Shown here one piece after another: positions 22,614-32,900 of a stretch of DNA of 64,000 nucleotides; position 1 is the first letter of the stretch, and every line of letters begins with the position of its first letter. Under the pieces are notes generated by a model. The model saw only the letters and a program-made list of their open reading frames with translations, was not told where the DNA came from and ran no database searches. The DNA lies in contig JACDTU010000005.1 of assembly GCA_022376465.1 (NCBI GenBank), positions 50,001 through 114,000 of the forward strand, written 5' to 3'. The position numbers and the translations under genes are program-made. This stretch comes from Cubamyces lactineus (Eukaryota; Basidiomycota; Agaricomycetes; Polyporales; Polyporaceae).

Positions 22614-25277
22614 CCTGGCTCAACAGCTGTGTCAGAATTGCTGCAGATTGAGGGCGTGTGTATCTCTTTGCTAGGGTCATGGTGTTGGTCCTGACCTGTT
22701 CCGTTAGGTCGCGTCCTTGCTCGGGCTCTCGTTACAAGAGTACACATGGACTCAACGCTATCATTGATGGACAGCTTTCATCTGGCCGCCCTCGTTTTGT
22801 TCACCGGGAGGTCGTAGTTGCAGATGAGGTCTACGAGGTGTTCTACCGTGACGTCATTGAGTGTATACGCGCCCTATATGGAGACCCCGAGTTCGCTGAC
22901 CTACTGGTTTTCTCACCTGAGAAACACTACGCGGATGAAGAGTACAAGACTCGCGTCTACTTTGATCTCCATACAGGAAAATGGTGGTGGGAAACACAGG
23001 TGGGTAATTGTGGCTGCTTGATGCTAATCATACACCACTCATCTGTTCATTTTAGAAAGAGCTCAAGGCACGTATGCCGGGTGCGACAATTATCCCCATC
23101 ATCATATCATCGGACAAGACTCAGCTCACCATCTTCGGCTCGAAGACCACGTACCCGGTCTACATGACCATTGGAAATCTTCCAAAGGACGTTCGTCGGA
23201 AGCCCTCGCGCCATGGACAAATTCTGCTCGCTTATCTCCCTTCCACCCGTCTTCCACACATCTCAAATCAGGCATCGCGGAGACGCACGCTAGCCAACCT
23301 CTTTCACGCTTGTATGTCTCACACTCTAGCACCACTACGGAAAGCAGGCATAGATGGCATTGAGGTCATCAGTGGCGATGGTGTCGCCCGCCGTGGCCAT
23401 CCGATCTTTGCTATGTACATCGGAGACTACCCTGAACAGCTTCTCGTGACGTGCTGCAAGAACGGCACCTGTCCCAAGTGTACCATCCCTCGGGAGCAGG
23501 TCGGCGACACAACTGGCTTCAGGCATCCATCGCGCGACCTCGAGCAAATCCTTGAGGCACTCGATGAGTACGATAACAGCCTCAGTGTTCTCTCACGGGC
23601 ATGTCGGGCGGCTGGCATTAAGCCTGTTGTCAACCCCTTCTGGCAAGACCTCCCCTACATCGACATTTTCCGCTCAATCACCCCCGATATGCTTCACCAG
23701 CTATACCAAGGTGTCATCAAGCATCTCCTGGCATGGCTAAAGGCAGCCTACAGCCCAGAGGAGCTGGATGCGCGATGTTGGCGCTTGCCACCAAATCACC
23801 AGATACGTCTATTCATGAAAGGGATCACTAGCTTGCAGAGGGTCACAGGGAAGGAGCATGGCGACATGTGTCATTTTCTCCTAGGGCTCATCATCGGACT
23901 TCCTCTCTCTGGTGGCTACTCTCCGTCTTGTCTCATCTGCGCTGTGTGAGCGCTCCTTGATTTCCTTTATCTCGCGCAGTACCCCGCCCACACAGCCGAC
24001 ACTCTGAACCTCCTGCAAGATGCTTTACGACGTTTCCATGTGAACAAAGACATCTTCATCCAGCTTGGTATCCGTTTGCACTTCAGACTTCTGAAGTTGC
24101 ATGCACTTGACCACTACGTTGACTCCATCAAGCTGTTCGGAACAACCGACAACTACGACACGCAGTATACCGAACGCCTCCACATTGACTTCGCGAAGGA
24201 TGCCTACCGCGCCACGAATCACAAGGACGAGTTCCCACAGATGACCGTCTGGCTCGAACGGCGTGAGAAGATCCTACGACATGAGGCATATGTCCATTGG
24301 CGTCTGCAGCATCTCACTGCCATGAGAAGCTCACCGTCATCAAGTTCTGATAATAGCCTTTCTTCAGCCCAACAAACATTGCCACCAGTGACAGTGGCCT
24401 CTCAGGTACAGTCCCGGGCTCAGTCTCTGCCTCAGAACCCATGAACTGACATTCACTCTGAGCCAGCCCGTATCTGCGGCGGATCCAGAATGGACTCGGA
24501 TCAAGATCACGAAGTGGCCCAGCGTTAGGGCACTCTCATTTGACACGGCTGCTGAACGATACGGTGTGCGATTCCTACGGGATGCCTTGGCACGCTTTGT
24601 TGCGTCATATCGGGATCCCTCGCTCTCAGCTGCTGAAGTGGAACATGCTTCGCTGAGTGTCCGCTTCCACTTCCGCAAGGTCGCAGCTTATCATAAGCTG
24701 AAGTTTTCGCTTATTGATGCCCAACGTCTCGGTATCATGGACACCACTCAAGATGTCGCACACGCACGCCCGTCAAGGCATGACAAGCACGGGCGTCAGG
24801 TTCCTGGTCGCTTCGATACCGTCCTTATAAACGATGGTACCGACAGGCACTCAGGTATACAAGGTATGTACTTCTCAACGTGCACAACCTACCAGCCTAC
24901 TGATATCTTTTCACCCCATGCCAGGCTATGAAGTAGCTCAGCTACAACTTGTTTTCAAGCTTTCAGCACGTGCATGTGAAGACCTGTTTCCCGATGTCCT
25001 TGCCCCAGGGTATCTGGCATACGTTGAACGCTTCACTCCGTTCACGGCGCCTGATGCAGTCCACGGAATGTACAAGGTAAAGCGCCGGCGTAATGTTGAT
25101 GGTGCTCGCCTTGCTAGCGTTGTCGAGGTACGCAACATCCGCCGGAGCTGTCACCTACTGCCCGTATATGGGCCAATAGCTTCACGCGAGTGGAGTAGCA
25201 GTACCGTACTTGAGCATTGTGATACGTTTTGGCTGAACTCGTTTAGTGATCTACACATGTATATGACGACCTTCTGA
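22614..25277 (+). pseudogene. Plavaka transposase, main catalytic part (broken)
   Basis: It resumes at [14 protein letters not shown]. Introns are at 22656-22707, 23000-23055, about 24405-24464 and about 24863-24924. A one-base gain near 22731 shifts the frame between LLGLS and YKSTHGLNAIID. Family hallmarks follow: ADEVYEVFYRDVIECIRALY, HTGKWWWETQ, IISSDKTQLTIF, NLPKDVRRKPS, DYPEQLLVTCCKNGTCPKC, PDMLHQLYQG and DYDTQYTERLHIDFAKDAYR, with metal-binding acidic and Cys residues. The C-terminal DUF6830-like domain ends at TGA 25275-25277. An in-frame TGA at 23947-23949 (ICAV-stop-ALLDFLYLAQYP) replaces a residue that is Arg in the family. The enzyme would mobilise the element; this copy is inactive. 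Confidence 0.92.
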
Positions 25278-25411
25278 TCTCTGATAGCTTGTCACTTCTT
25301 ATAGCTGGTGATGTCTAACCTACTGGTCACGTACCAACAATAGCAATATTATCTGATATTATGAGATAAATAGAGAACCTCTCCGAATATTAGTGCTCAA
25401 TAGTACGTCAG
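25278..25411. other. Plavaka 3' subterminal region
   Basis: This is short non-coding sequence between the transposase stop and the right TIR. It contains TTAGTGCTCA (25390-25399), the mate of TGAGCACTAA at 14903-14912. Confidence 0.6.
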
Positions 25412-25444
25412 AGCGCTCATTTGCCCAGGGAGTTTTTCCTGATG
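25412..25444 (-). repeat. Right terminal inverted repeat of the Plavaka element
   Basis: It pairs with 14878-14910. A run of TGG repeats begins right after it, in the resumed Tc1 sequence. Confidence 0.75.
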
Positions 25445-25578
25445 TGGTGGTGGTGGTAAAGGTTCAAGTGATGAGCTGGCAGATTTTGATGGGAAATCAA
25501 CTAGGATGATGTCACATGATACTCCTCTATCAGTCATATGATAATGGCCACTCTAAGGGGACATTTGTTGCTGAAGCA

Positions 25579-25795
25579 GGGCCAGCAACAAAACTATTGC
25601 CATGCACTTGCTCCAAAGAGTAGGGATTATCTTCGCTTCCAGAGCTCCAAATCACGTGATTTACATGCTGTGGGAAAGCCAAGATGCACACCTTTCTATT
25701 GGTAGTTGAATCATGGTCATTGAGTCAGAAATGGTGGAGATACAGCCTTCCCATTCAAAAAGTGCGAAACATGGCAATAGTTTTGTAAGTCACTG
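25579..25795 (-). repeat. Right 217-bp TIR of the Tc1/mariner element
   Basis: This is the inverted copy of 13610-13826. The TA at 25796-25797 matches the TA at 13608-13609. Positions 25445-25578 are the remaining Tc1 internal sequence, with no gene. Confidence 0.9.
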
Positions 25796-25830
25796 TAGCT
25801 TACTATGCATCGTGAGGACTCGATGCTAGA

Positions 25831-25841
25831 GAGGGGGGTAA
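25831..25841 (+). other. Polypurine tract of element A
   Basis: GAGGGGGGTAA directly precedes the 3' LTR. It shows that 25798-25841 is the 3' end of A's internal region, displaced 12 kb from pol by the Tc1 insertion. Confidence 0.8.
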
Positions 25842-26087
25842 TGTTACGAATCACATGCATTAGCCGCTTACTCATCCTCCCATTCTTCGCTTATGCATCA
25901 CCCTCTTCGCTTACTCAGGTAGCACAGGTTGCTCACTCAGCCTCTACGGACCTTTTAGTTGTATTTGTAATAGGTTTGCTGGCAATATATAAGCCCAGTG
26001 GAGTTGAGGAGCAATCCTCAGTCTTCACTTGGTACGTTTTACCCGGTGAACTCAGATCGCATCCGGTCTTGATCCCTCACCATATCA
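25842..26087 (+). repeat. 3' LTR of element A
   Basis: It is 246 bp and identical to 279-524 apart from one base. It is followed by AGAC (26088-26091), the host duplication. Confidence 0.93.
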
Positions 26088-26236
26088 AGACTTCCTTCGG
26101 CCCCTATGGCTTCGCACTTGTCCAGATTCCTGGCTCCGCTCGGGTCACTACGAGACCGTGCACTACAATTTGGTGGCGCAACGGAACAAACCACATCTTG
26201 TGAAGAGCAAGATTGTCATCACAGTCGATCATAGTG

Positions 26237-27000
26237 TCAGTGCGAGGAAATAGCCAATCCTGAGCCCCGCGCGACCGCCTTGTACCGGAGGGTAGCTTCG
26301 GGAAGGCGAGGCAAACTCTGTTCATCGTCATGCTTGGCTCCGCCGATGTTGCGGGTCTCGGTGTAGCATCTGAGCTGGATGGTCTCCGAGGTGAAGACGA
26401 AGGAGCGAGTCGACAACAGCGCCTCTTGTAAGCACCACACCCGCCCTCCTGTGTAACCCGGATCGTCGCCGTCGCTGTGAGTCAAGGCGTCCCTCCGGTC
26501 CGCTGCGCCATCGTCATCGTCATGGACAAGTTAGACCATACCGATCTGTCGCGTCTTGCCTGCTGACCGCTCTTCTCGCTCTCGAGGGCGGACGAAAGGC
26601 AGCATCGCACCGGAATTAAGGGGCCAACGGTCTTTGAGGAACCCATCGTTGATATTTGCAGCACTGCTAGATTGTCTTTGGTAGTGCAATGGGGCTGATC
26701 CGCTCTGGCGGCGTGCTAGAGTCGGTCGCAACGATACGCAGGCAGTCAGAGTCCGAGCAGTTGATGAGCCGGGTGGGGAGAAAGGTGGGTATGTTGACGT
26801 TGGGTTGTGTTGATCCCCGGGAATGGTTGTGTACGCACTGCTTCACACCAGTCTTCACCCATGCCAAGACGTGTAGAACGCCGACGTGAGGAATGCGCGT
26901 CCGCCCGTCTATCCAGTGTGCCGCAGGATCATCTGTTGTTGGTGTGAGCAGAAAGAAACCGGGGCGTGCAAGCCAGAGCGCACCTTCTGCCGTACCCATG
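26237..27000 (-). pseudogene. HET-domain (heterokaryon incompatibility) relic
   Basis: On the minus strand, fragments in different frames align in order with a HET domain: PTRLINCSDSDCLRIVATDS and LPKTI (about 26700-26830), SAANINDGFLKDRWPL (about 26610-26660), and GRVWCLQEALLSTRSFVFTS (about 26380-26445). The middle of the domain (aromatic WGG and LWIDSLCI-type motifs) is missing, and stops separate the pieces. HET domains trigger cell death when incompatible hyphae fuse. This copy cannot make a full protein. It may have been broken before A inserted at its downstream side. Confidence 0.65.
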
Positions 27001-27509
27001 TTGAATTATTGCGGGTCTCCTAACATGTCAGAGACTCTGACGAACGAGCCCAGTGGCTGATCTGACCGAACTTGAATGTTGCTCCCCACGTCAAGTTCGT
27101 CGAAGGGCCACAAGAAGGAGTGCCGCCTGATACGTTCGACGTTCACACAGTCCTTCACCGACACTCTGCGCCAGTGACAGTCAAATCGAGCGCACTTGAG
27201 AAACGCAGAAGACGAGACTGTATACGTGATACCTTCGGCCCATCGGCCTTGAGGAAACCTGTTGTAGGCCCAACGCGAGTGCCACTAGCGCCTAATCGGG
27301 TCTCCGGTGAGCCCAAATGTGTGGCGAGAACACATTTCCAGGCGGGGGCGCAAATCGAAGGCAGTCTTAGTGGGAATTCCATATAATACATAGCTGGAGG
27401 GACTTTGGCAGCACTAGAATGTGGTAGCGAGAGGGTATAGAGCAGGGGAGGGATGGAGTGCCGACGAGCTGGATAAATACCACTCACGATGATGCATCCA
27501 CAGCCACAC
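27001..27509. other. No gene recognised
   Basis: This lies between the HET relic and the inverted-repeat arm. Minus-strand frames could be upstream relics of the HET gene, but nothing is recognisable. Confidence 0.4.
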
Positions 27510-29473
27510 CAATCAGTCGCTGTTTACATTACAGATATCGCAGTGTTTACCGGAACGTCTCTGCGTTGTGCTTTCTGTCAAGCACAACGCTTGGCTGAGA
27601 AACCTATCCAGGCGCTCGAGATCATACTCACCAAGTTCGGACTCGGCGACAAGCCTACCTGAACGTGCCACATTCGCCAAGCTGCCGTCCATAGAGACAT
27701 TGAGAAATTTTCAGAGACTGGTTGTGTTCACGCTCTCGCGCGGGGCATCAAGTGCTAGACGAATACTGTCGCCTCGGGTGAATGCCGCACCATTGCATTC
27801 CGCGCGCCTCGATTGATCCTCGCGCAGGCTGGGATCGAGGTATCCTAGAAGATCCGCGCGAGTGTCAGACCAGTTTTGACATCCCCAGTGGCTTTCATGC
27901 TCCTCGCGCGGAGGGCGCAGGCGGATGAACCCGGTGGCCGGTGCACATGCACACGCCTGCTTGGCGCCGTATGAGCACGAGTTACGACGGGGGCAAAGTG
28001 GACAATCGCAGATCAATCCTACCACTGGCATGAGCGGACGTGGCAAGCGTAGACCGAGGGAGAGTTCATGATCTTGAGCTGTCCGAGTGCAAACGACGGG
28101 CGGGGCATGCGATAGAGTATATTCGGGGAAGTCAAGTACCGCCCCGGGATGGCTAGCAGCACGCGAATGATGCTGTAGCTTGATTAGTGGGTGCCAGACC
28201 GTGGGAAGGAAGGCGGGATCGAAGAAACAACTCCTATCGAGCCGTCTGACAAACAACGTGGCTGTGTTGGAGTTGTCGCCGTAACTGCACGTACTCGACG
28301 TCCCTCGTCCTCAGGTCAATCCGATACTGTGGGCAGCGTCCTGTGCACTCTCTGATGATCTCCAATTTGCTCTGTGACGTCTCCGCGTTACGTGTACATT
28401 CAGAAGGGTTCGCGGCCACCGATAGGGACGACCGGTATCGTATTCCGCTCGAGCTGCTTTCACCATTTTCTGCACGCTCGATAGAACGTGCTCTGGATAC
28501 GCAGCGTTATACAAGGACGTACCTGGCCGAGATACTACACGTATGCACACGCGGACGAGACGATTCCGCGGCGGCAACGTGCACGCGTCTTGGTAAACGT
28601 TCAGCAATTGCAACACGTCTTCGTGCCCGAACTCCGCGGCTTCGGCCGATGCGAGATCGTGAGGGACTGCGCTCTGAAGGTTTGTCGACGAACAGTAATG
28701 AGCAAGATTGTAGAAGAGCCACTCGCTTTTGGGAGACGGATTTCCTACCGCACCGACGCTCTCATCCGGAAGTCTAGGGCCGGCATTACTCGACTATCCT
28801 GAGCGGCACTGGCTAACGCTCGCAGTTCTGAACCGGTGTTGGAACTTTCAAGGAGATGCGTCTACCTGCGGCCGTCTGGCAGACGACTACTCATGCGAGT
28901 CGGTGGTAGCGGTACTGTGGGGCGCTTGGGCCATAGGCCGTATCGTGCCCTGTGACAGTGCTGGGTACCCGATGTCGGGGCGATCAGGAAGGGCATGTTG
29001 AGCCGTGCGTGGAAAGCTGTGGCCGGGCTTCGACAGACTGGGGGAACGCTGCATCCGAATCGGAGCGTCGTAGTGTCCAATGGAAATCGACGTCGGTGTT
29101 CGGTGAAAGTCGGCGTATGAAGACGGGATGAGGTGTGCCCCGCCGGATGACGAAAACGGAGGGCACGGCCGCACAACGAGGGCAATCTGATACTGTGCAC
29201 GAATACGGTCAGCGAGGCGTATGAAGGATTGCTGGGACGGAGCGGATGTGCATAGGGTGTCGCGGGATCCTGTAGAAAGACATTGTGGAGGTATAGCGCA
29301 GATCGGAGAGTGGAGGTGTCGGAATGGAGAGCAATGATGTCGTTGCGTGCACGTCTGTGCTCGGAGTGATGTTGGGCGCCAGGCGTGATTCATTTCTTGT
29401 TTCCATGCCACGATGTTCAGCTCCGAGCTGTTGCTTGTTGAGGTTGTTGAGAGACGATTGCGATTGAGTTGGG
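27510..29473 (+). repeat. Left arm of a large inverted repeat
   Basis: About 1.96 kb is repeated in inverted orientation at 33318-35375. The inner part (about 28885-29473) is nearly identical to its mate; the outer part is clearly more diverged, with indels. On the minus strand of the outer end both copies keep a short conserved frame (NVSMDGSLANVARSGRLVAE here, NVSMGCSLENVARPGGLVAE in the mate), so part of the arm descends from coding DNA. No full gene or known domain can be read. Confidence 0.85.
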
Positions 29474-29961
29474 AGCACTGGATGCAGCGGAAAGGCGAAG
29501 CGCTCGGCTTCGTCCGCATTGCCGCACGCTGACTCACGCCGTGGCCTGTCTGCAGATCGCACGACCGACAACGGCCCTGGTTCAATCACCTACCGCGCCT
29601 CCCACCTAAGGACCATCTCCCAGTCTCACATACACACCCACCCACCGACAGAGACAGGCGAACGCGACATGCGCATTCACAAATGACCCTACATACGAAG
29701 ATTAGAACGTCCACGCGCATGTACCGTATACGTGTGGCGAGATGTAAAGAGCGCGAGTAACAAATACACAATGTTACCTCATGAAAGTCCGTAGAGCACG
29801 CGTAAACTGAACCGAAGTGCACACATAGAGAGCGAGCGTAACGAAGGGAGCCCAGTGAGTAAGAAGCATCCAATGTCCGTACGTCATGGCTCGAAGGTGA
29901 GCCGTCGAGAAGGTCAGGAGGGAGAAAAGGGGTGAAGGGTATGTTTAAGAAGGCGTTGCGC
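29474..29961. other. 3' flank of the GH5 gene
   Basis: This non-coding spacer between the left arm and the GH5 stop codon presumably holds the 3' UTR and polyadenylation region. No repeat or gene is seen. Confidence 0.5.
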
Positions 29962-32900
29962 TCACCGCGCCGCAGGCAAACAGCCCGAGACGGGGATCTG
30001 CGCATCCTCCGCATCCCACGCGTCCGGGTACGTGCAGCCCGCAATGGCCGTCACCGCCGGCGCATTGTCGTTCGCGTCGAACCAGCCATTGCCTACGCTT
30101 ACCGTTGGGCTTGGGCTGAACGACGGCGGGGGCAGCGTCGCGATCGTCGCCGTCGCCGTGTACTGGGGCAGGCTTGCCATGCTCGCCGCGGGGATGTCCG
30201 TCAGCTGCGCGGGCGGCCACGCGAGGCCCTGCGTCGCCGATGGCGCGATCGTGCCCGCGCCCGCACCACCCGTCATCCACGACTGGTACGTGCCGTCGAA
30301 GGGGGCGAGGTTCGCGCCGAGGCTCTCGCACTTGCCAAGGGCTGTGCGCGGGTCGGCGGGCATCCATCCCTGCTCGAGTCCGAGCTGGTATGACCACAGC
30401 GGCGCGCGGACGGTGCCGGTCGATGTCGAGTTGCCGATCTTCCACGTCCAGAAGAACCAGTCGCCGAGCGCGTCCATACTCGCAAGCGCAAAGTTCTTGA
30501 GTCCCGCCTTGGTGTCGTCCGACCACGACTGCCAGTCCTCCCAGTAGTCGCAGCCGGGGCCGTAGTTCGTTCCGCCCGCAGCGCCGGAGGGCGTGATGCC
30601 GTCGATGAAGAGACCGCAGTCGTTCATGCCGTTGCTAAACTCGCCAGCGATGGTGACGCCAAACGCCGAACGGCTGTTGTTCATTGTCGCGCCCCACGAG
30701 TTACACGCCTGGAGAGGCCACTTGCCGCCCATGCCACCAGTAGGGTCGCCATCGGCGGTGACGTTGACCGGCTCGCGGTTCGCGTTGCCGTTGAACGCAA
30801 AGTACGGATGGGTGTCTGAGGGAGGTGAGTCAAGAAGCTTGGTAATATACCGAGGACGACTTACCGATGTTGACACGGTCAGAGCCGGCGAGGAAGCCTG
30901 CCCAGTTGGCGGGGCCCGTGAACCCGTCGTGCAGCGAGATCATCGGGCCGTTGCCCTCGCCAGTACCAGTGATTGAACGGACCATCTCATACGCTTGCAA
31001 GTAGCTGGGTCGAAGTGAGCGAATGGTTGTCGCAATCACACAACTGGACACTCACAAAGACTGAACCTCGTTCTGCCCAATCTCGTGCAGGTACGGCTCG
31101 TTGACCATACCAAACATCTGGATGACATTCCTCCACTCGGGCTGGGAGATGAACTCAGCGATGGTGCGGATATAGTCGAGCGAGCGCTGCGCGTTCGCAA
31201 GGCCCATGACGCCCTTCATCCAGTTGATCGAGCCGAGCTTGCCCGAGTGGTTGTACCCGTTCTGCGAGCCGGGCATGGTGTGCAAGTCGAGGTTGACGCG
31301 GAGTCCGTACTTGCGCGCCCAGCCGAGGACGCGGAGGATGTACGTCCAGCACGTCTTGGCGAGGAAGGGCTCGACGACGGTCGCGCCGGTCGAGTCCACG
31401 CCGACGTCGTCCCACTTGTTGATCGCCCAGAAGGGTATGGGGAGGCGGATCCAGTTGAGGCCCGCGCCCGCGATCTGCGCGATGTCCTCTTCGGTGATGA
31501 AGGTGTTGTAGTGGTCTTCGAGCGTCTCCTGGAGCTTGTCGCCGAGGAGAATACTCAGCGTCCACTCGTCGACGGCGCCGACGTTCTGCTCATACAGGTT
31601 GGGGACGATGAAGGGCTCGAGCACGAAGAGACCGCCGAGGTTGACGCCCCAGATGTGGTCCTGGCCCCAGGTCCATGTCTCGTTGAGTGCGGGGGTCCAC
31701 GAGTTCGGGCGCGCGCCGTTGTTGAAGGGATCGGCAGGATCAGACACCCCTATGAAGGTATGTCATTGTCAGCACCTTCCAACGCCAGAAAGCTTCTACA
31801 TCCAGCGACTGGGTGAACCGTGGGCTGGGGCTGCCCACGCATAGGAAGTCGAACGCGCCCGGTCAGCACATGGAGCGCTCCGGGCCGATGTGCATTAGAC
31901 TCTCACGCGCCCACGCTACCCCGCGTTCAATTGCTGACCACGCGCGTACGGATTGATCGCGGCGCATAGATGAACAGAACGCGCGGCTGCAAGTAAGCGT
32001 ACTCTATGCGAGTGCACCTCGTGAGCGATGTGAGGCAGCAAACTTGCGGTCCAAAATTAAACAAGATTTAGAAGAGCGCGTCGAGAGCCAGCGTGTCAAC
32101 ATGTGTGTCGTGCGAAGAGCGCGGGCTGCGTACGCCGCAGACCTGCGCTCCGATGCAAGACGGGCGAGACCGTAAGAGACTCGCCAAGAGTCGCGAGATA
32201 GGGGTGTAGACGGTAGCTCTCGCGGACGACTGAGCGCGGCTCTGCTGAGCGAGAGCCTGGCATGTTGAACATGCTCGGACGGCTGATGTTGCACGCAGAG
32301 GGCGCAGCGGTAGCTCGAGCTGAGAATAGATCGGTGACGATCCGAAGCGTTCTCGCCACGTCGCTCACGAGAACGTGAGAGGATTGACCGCGCGCATACA
32401 AGCAGCCAACATCGATGCAGCAGCACGGAGAGAGGGAGTCGGACAAGGTGAACATAGAGGGGGAGAGGACGACAGAGAAGAAGAGAGAAGAGGACTCACA
32501 GTAACCACCGAAAGGGTTCTTGTATGTGAAGGTAGTGCCATCGTCCTTGGTGACGGTGCTACCATCGCCGCCAGTAGTGAGAGCGTTTTGGGTCTTGCCT
32601 GAGCCATTGCCGTTGCCGTTTGAGCCAGAGTTGCCGGAGGAGGCAGGATTGCCGGAGCCGGAAGAGGTCGCAGCGTTGGATGAGGTGGAGTTGTGCTGAT
32701 TGGGCTTGATGACGACGAAGTAGACGGGGAGGATGACGGCGAGGACGACAACGGCGAGGGCAGCGGCAGAGAGGAGCCAGAACCAAGGACGTTTGTAGAG
32801 GGAACGGCGGGAGTAGGAGTCGTCGTAGGGCTCCTTGTTGGCGGGAGGGAGGAAAGGGGAGGAGTCGCGAGGGGTGGATGTGAGGGAGCGGTCTGGGAGG

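Larger units (their letters stand above)
14878..25444. mobile_element. Plavaka-class (CACTA-like) DNA transposon with DUF6532 passenger gene
   Basis: The element is bounded by a 33-bp imperfect inverted repeat (14878-14910 and 25412-25444, 28 of 33 matching) that starts CATCAGGAAAAAC and ends GTTTTTCCTGATG. It interrupts the Tc1 transposase 5' end; a 2-bp TG is the only candidate target duplication. A second, perfect 10-bp inverted pair, TGAGCACTAA/TTAGTGCTCA (14903-14912 and 25390-25399), lies just inside. Contents are a minus-strand DUF6532 gene (15406-18139) and a divergent plus-strand Plavaka transposase (18619-25277) split by gypsy C. Without C the element would be about 6.8 kb. Confidence 0.8.
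13610..25795. mobile_element. Tc1/mariner element, split by a Plavaka insertion
   Basis: The ends are CAGTGACTTACAAAAC and its inverted copy, each directly flanked by TA (13608-13609 and 25796-25797), the Tc1/mariner target duplication. The 217-bp TIRs are 13610-13826 and 25579-25795, with about 11 mismatches by hand. Its own sequence is about 1.6 kb: 13610-14877 plus 25445-25795. The remaining 10.6 kb is a Plavaka insertion right at the 5' end of its transposase gene. It sits in element A between the end of pol and the polypurine tract. Confidence 0.92.
279..26087 (+). mobile_element. Element A: Ty3/gypsy chromovirus carrying nested insertions
   Basis: This LTR retrotransposon has 246-bp LTRs at 279-524 and 25842-26087 that begin TGTTACG and end TATCA. 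It is flanked by a host duplication AGAC (275-278 and 26088-26091); AGACT is possible if the LTR is read one base shorter. A purine tract, AGAGAGGGGGG, precedes the 3' LTR. Its own sequence is about 6 kb: 525-1398, 9036-13609 and 25798-25841. The rest is chromovirus B (1399-9030) and a Tc1/mariner element (13610-25795). Coding order is gag, protease remnant, RT, RNase H, integrase, chromodomain, which is the chromovirus order. The body is pseudogenic, with four TGA stops and at least two frameshifts, yet the LTRs differ at only one base. Confidence 0.92.

Noticed and set aside
24834..25277. Separate small gene at the right end of Plavaka
   Set aside because: It is the last exon of the transposase, joined by a GTATGT...CCAG intron to the preceding exon in frame (GIQ to GYEVAQ).
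14907..25395. CACTA at 14907 and TAGTG at 25391 as the exact ends of the Plavaka element
   Set aside because: The flanks GAG and CTC are not a direct 3-bp duplication, and a longer inverted repeat extends outside both motifs. Kept as an alternative in the findings only.
28887..29585. 232-codon minus-strand frame, also present in the other arm
   Set aside because: Two overlapping frames are open in the same DNA in both copies, and the inner identity is at DNA level, so openness is no evidence of coding. No domain, start context or splice support.
31085..31816. 243-codon plus-strand open frame over the GH5 gene
   Set aside because: It is antisense to GH5 exon 2, which has clear catalytic motifs on the minus strand. 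It is an artefact of GC-rich codons.
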